From the NCBI RefSeq assembly GCF_001700435.1, contig NZ_LYPC01000027.1, positions 124,380 to 188,379 on the forward strand: a stretch of 64,000 nucleotides of DNA, written 5' to 3'. Under the pieces are notes generated by a model. It saw only the letters and a program-made list of their open reading frames with translations, ran no database searches and was not told the origin of the DNA. Of the stretch, positions 63,423 to 64,000 are shown one piece after another (the stretch's first letter is position 1; every line of letters starts with the position of its first letter). Source of the stretch: Paenibacillus pectinilyticus (GTDB lineage: Bacteria; Bacillota; Bacilli; Paenibacillales; NBRC-103111). The translations under genes were made by a program, and so were the position numbers.

Positions 63423-64000
63423 ATGGACTTGAAATCGAAGGCATCCATATATGTCATGCTGGTCCCCAATTTATTGCTTTTCTTATCGCTCAGTATTTAC
63501 CCCATTATTTGGTCCCTTCGCTATGCCTTTTATGATTATGATGGTGTGTATCAACCTAAATTCGTTGGGTTCGACAATTTTGTTCAGCTCATAACGAAAG
63601 ATGCTGTGTTCTGGCAGTCACTTCAAGTGACGGGCATCTATGTTTTGGGAAAGCTACTCATTGTGATTCCACTTGCCTTTCTAGTAGCCTTGGCTTTAAA
63701 TATTCGATTTCGCGGAAATGGTCTGCTGCAGGCGATCGTATTCAGTCCCACGATTATGAGTTCCGCCGTCATGGCGATGATGTTTTATCTGCTTTTGAAC
63801 GTGTATAACGGTGAGGTTAATCGTTATTTCATGATGTTTGGAATCATCCATGCGCCAATCGAATGGTTGGGCAACCACTTCGCCATGTTTTCGGTCATCA
63901 TGGTGGCCTTTTGGGGAGGATTAGGTAACTATATGGTATACTTCCTAGCCGGACTTCAAACGATTCCTAAGGATGTTTATGAAAGTGCCGATTTGGATGG
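63423..64000 (+). CDS. Sugar ABC transporter permease, MalF/UgpA type (3' end outside window)
   Basis: The frame is open from ATG 63423 (ACGAGGTAG upstream) to the window edge, giving the first 192 residues. The start KASIYVMLVPNLLLFLSLS, the WSLRYAFYDYDG loop and several membrane segments are typical. The last visible residues, YESADLDG, begin the EAA loop. So roughly the last 100 residues, the second permease and perhaps the binding protein lie beyond the window. Confidence 0.9.
   Translation, partial: MDLKSKASIYVMLVPNLLLFLSLSIYPIIWSLRYAFYDYDGVYQPKFVGFDNFVQLITKDAVFWQSLQVTGIYVLGKLLIVIPLAFLVALALNIRFRGNGLLQAIVFSPTIMSSAVMAMMFYLLLNVYNGEVNRYFMMFGIIHAPIEWLGNHFAMFSVIMVAFWGGLGNYMVYFLAGLQTIPKDVYESADLD

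Noticed and set aside
1..64000. CRISPR array, tRNA, rRNA, insertion sequence, prophage or origin
   Set aside because: No regular spaced repeats, cloverleaf or rRNA core, transposase, integrase or phage gene, or DnaA-box cluster was seen by eye.

Overview
The window looks like chromosomal DNA of a Paenibacillus-type member of the Bacillota. The sequence basis is strong AGGAGG-like ribosome binding sites, GTG and TTG starts, three lipoproteins with a cysteine at residue 24, an S-layer homology (SLH) protein, and two YesM/YesN-type histidine kinase and AraC-type response regulator pairs tied to sugar ABC importers. No phage, insertion sequence, tRNA, rRNA or CRISPR was seen. The genus is an inference.

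Layout. (1) 1-397 is the end of an SLH protein. (2) 644-9138 is a tight six-gene operon: a GH35 beta-galactosidase, two large proteins I do not recognise, a Gfo/Idh/MocA dehydrogenase, a short-chain dehydrogenase and a rhamnose-mutarotase-type protein. It ends in a strong terminator. (3) 9307-16110 holds a sugar ABC importer (binding protein and two permeases) flanked by its probable sensor kinase and response regulator. (4) 16257-22493 encodes a secreted 2078-residue GH101-type endo-alpha-N-acetylgalactosaminidase with a cohesin, FIVAR and dockerin tail. (5) 22499-24283 is a divergent AraC regulator and phytanoyl-CoA-dioxygenase-type gene pair. (6) 24465-34957 holds a second importer (two permeases, binding protein), a second kinase/regulator pair, a FAD oxidoreductase and an SGNH hydrolase. 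(7) 35225-40264 encodes a secreted protein of about 1680 residues with four golvesin-like beta domains. (8) 40378-44754 holds an amidohydrolase, an XRE/cupin regulator and the threonine-degradation pair tdh-kbl. (9) 44975-49307 holds a ThuA remnant, glgB-glgD, and two small stress-type genes. (10) 49520-61045 has a second gene remnant, then a probable organosulfur or small-organic-compound module: two flavin monooxygenases, a thioredoxin-like protein, an MFS transporter, a LysR regulator and a Dpp/Opp-type ABC importer. (11) 61185-64000 holds a GH172/DUF2961 enzyme, a divergent AraC regulator and the start of another sugar permease.

How the genes fit together. Most of the window serves uptake and breakdown of complex glycans. 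Secreted enzymes cut polymers, ABC importers bring in oligosaccharides, the kinase/regulator pairs sense them, and cytoplasmic hydrolases and dehydrogenases finish the work. The importers carry no ATPase gene here, so a shared MsmX-type ATPase elsewhere is expected. The best new regulatory signal is a 28-base element with three GAAAT units at 9-base spacing, present at 24385-24412 and 35043-35070 with 26 of 28 bases identical. Both copies lie upstream of an extended -10 box. They probably link the second importer to the large secreted protein under one AraC-type activator.
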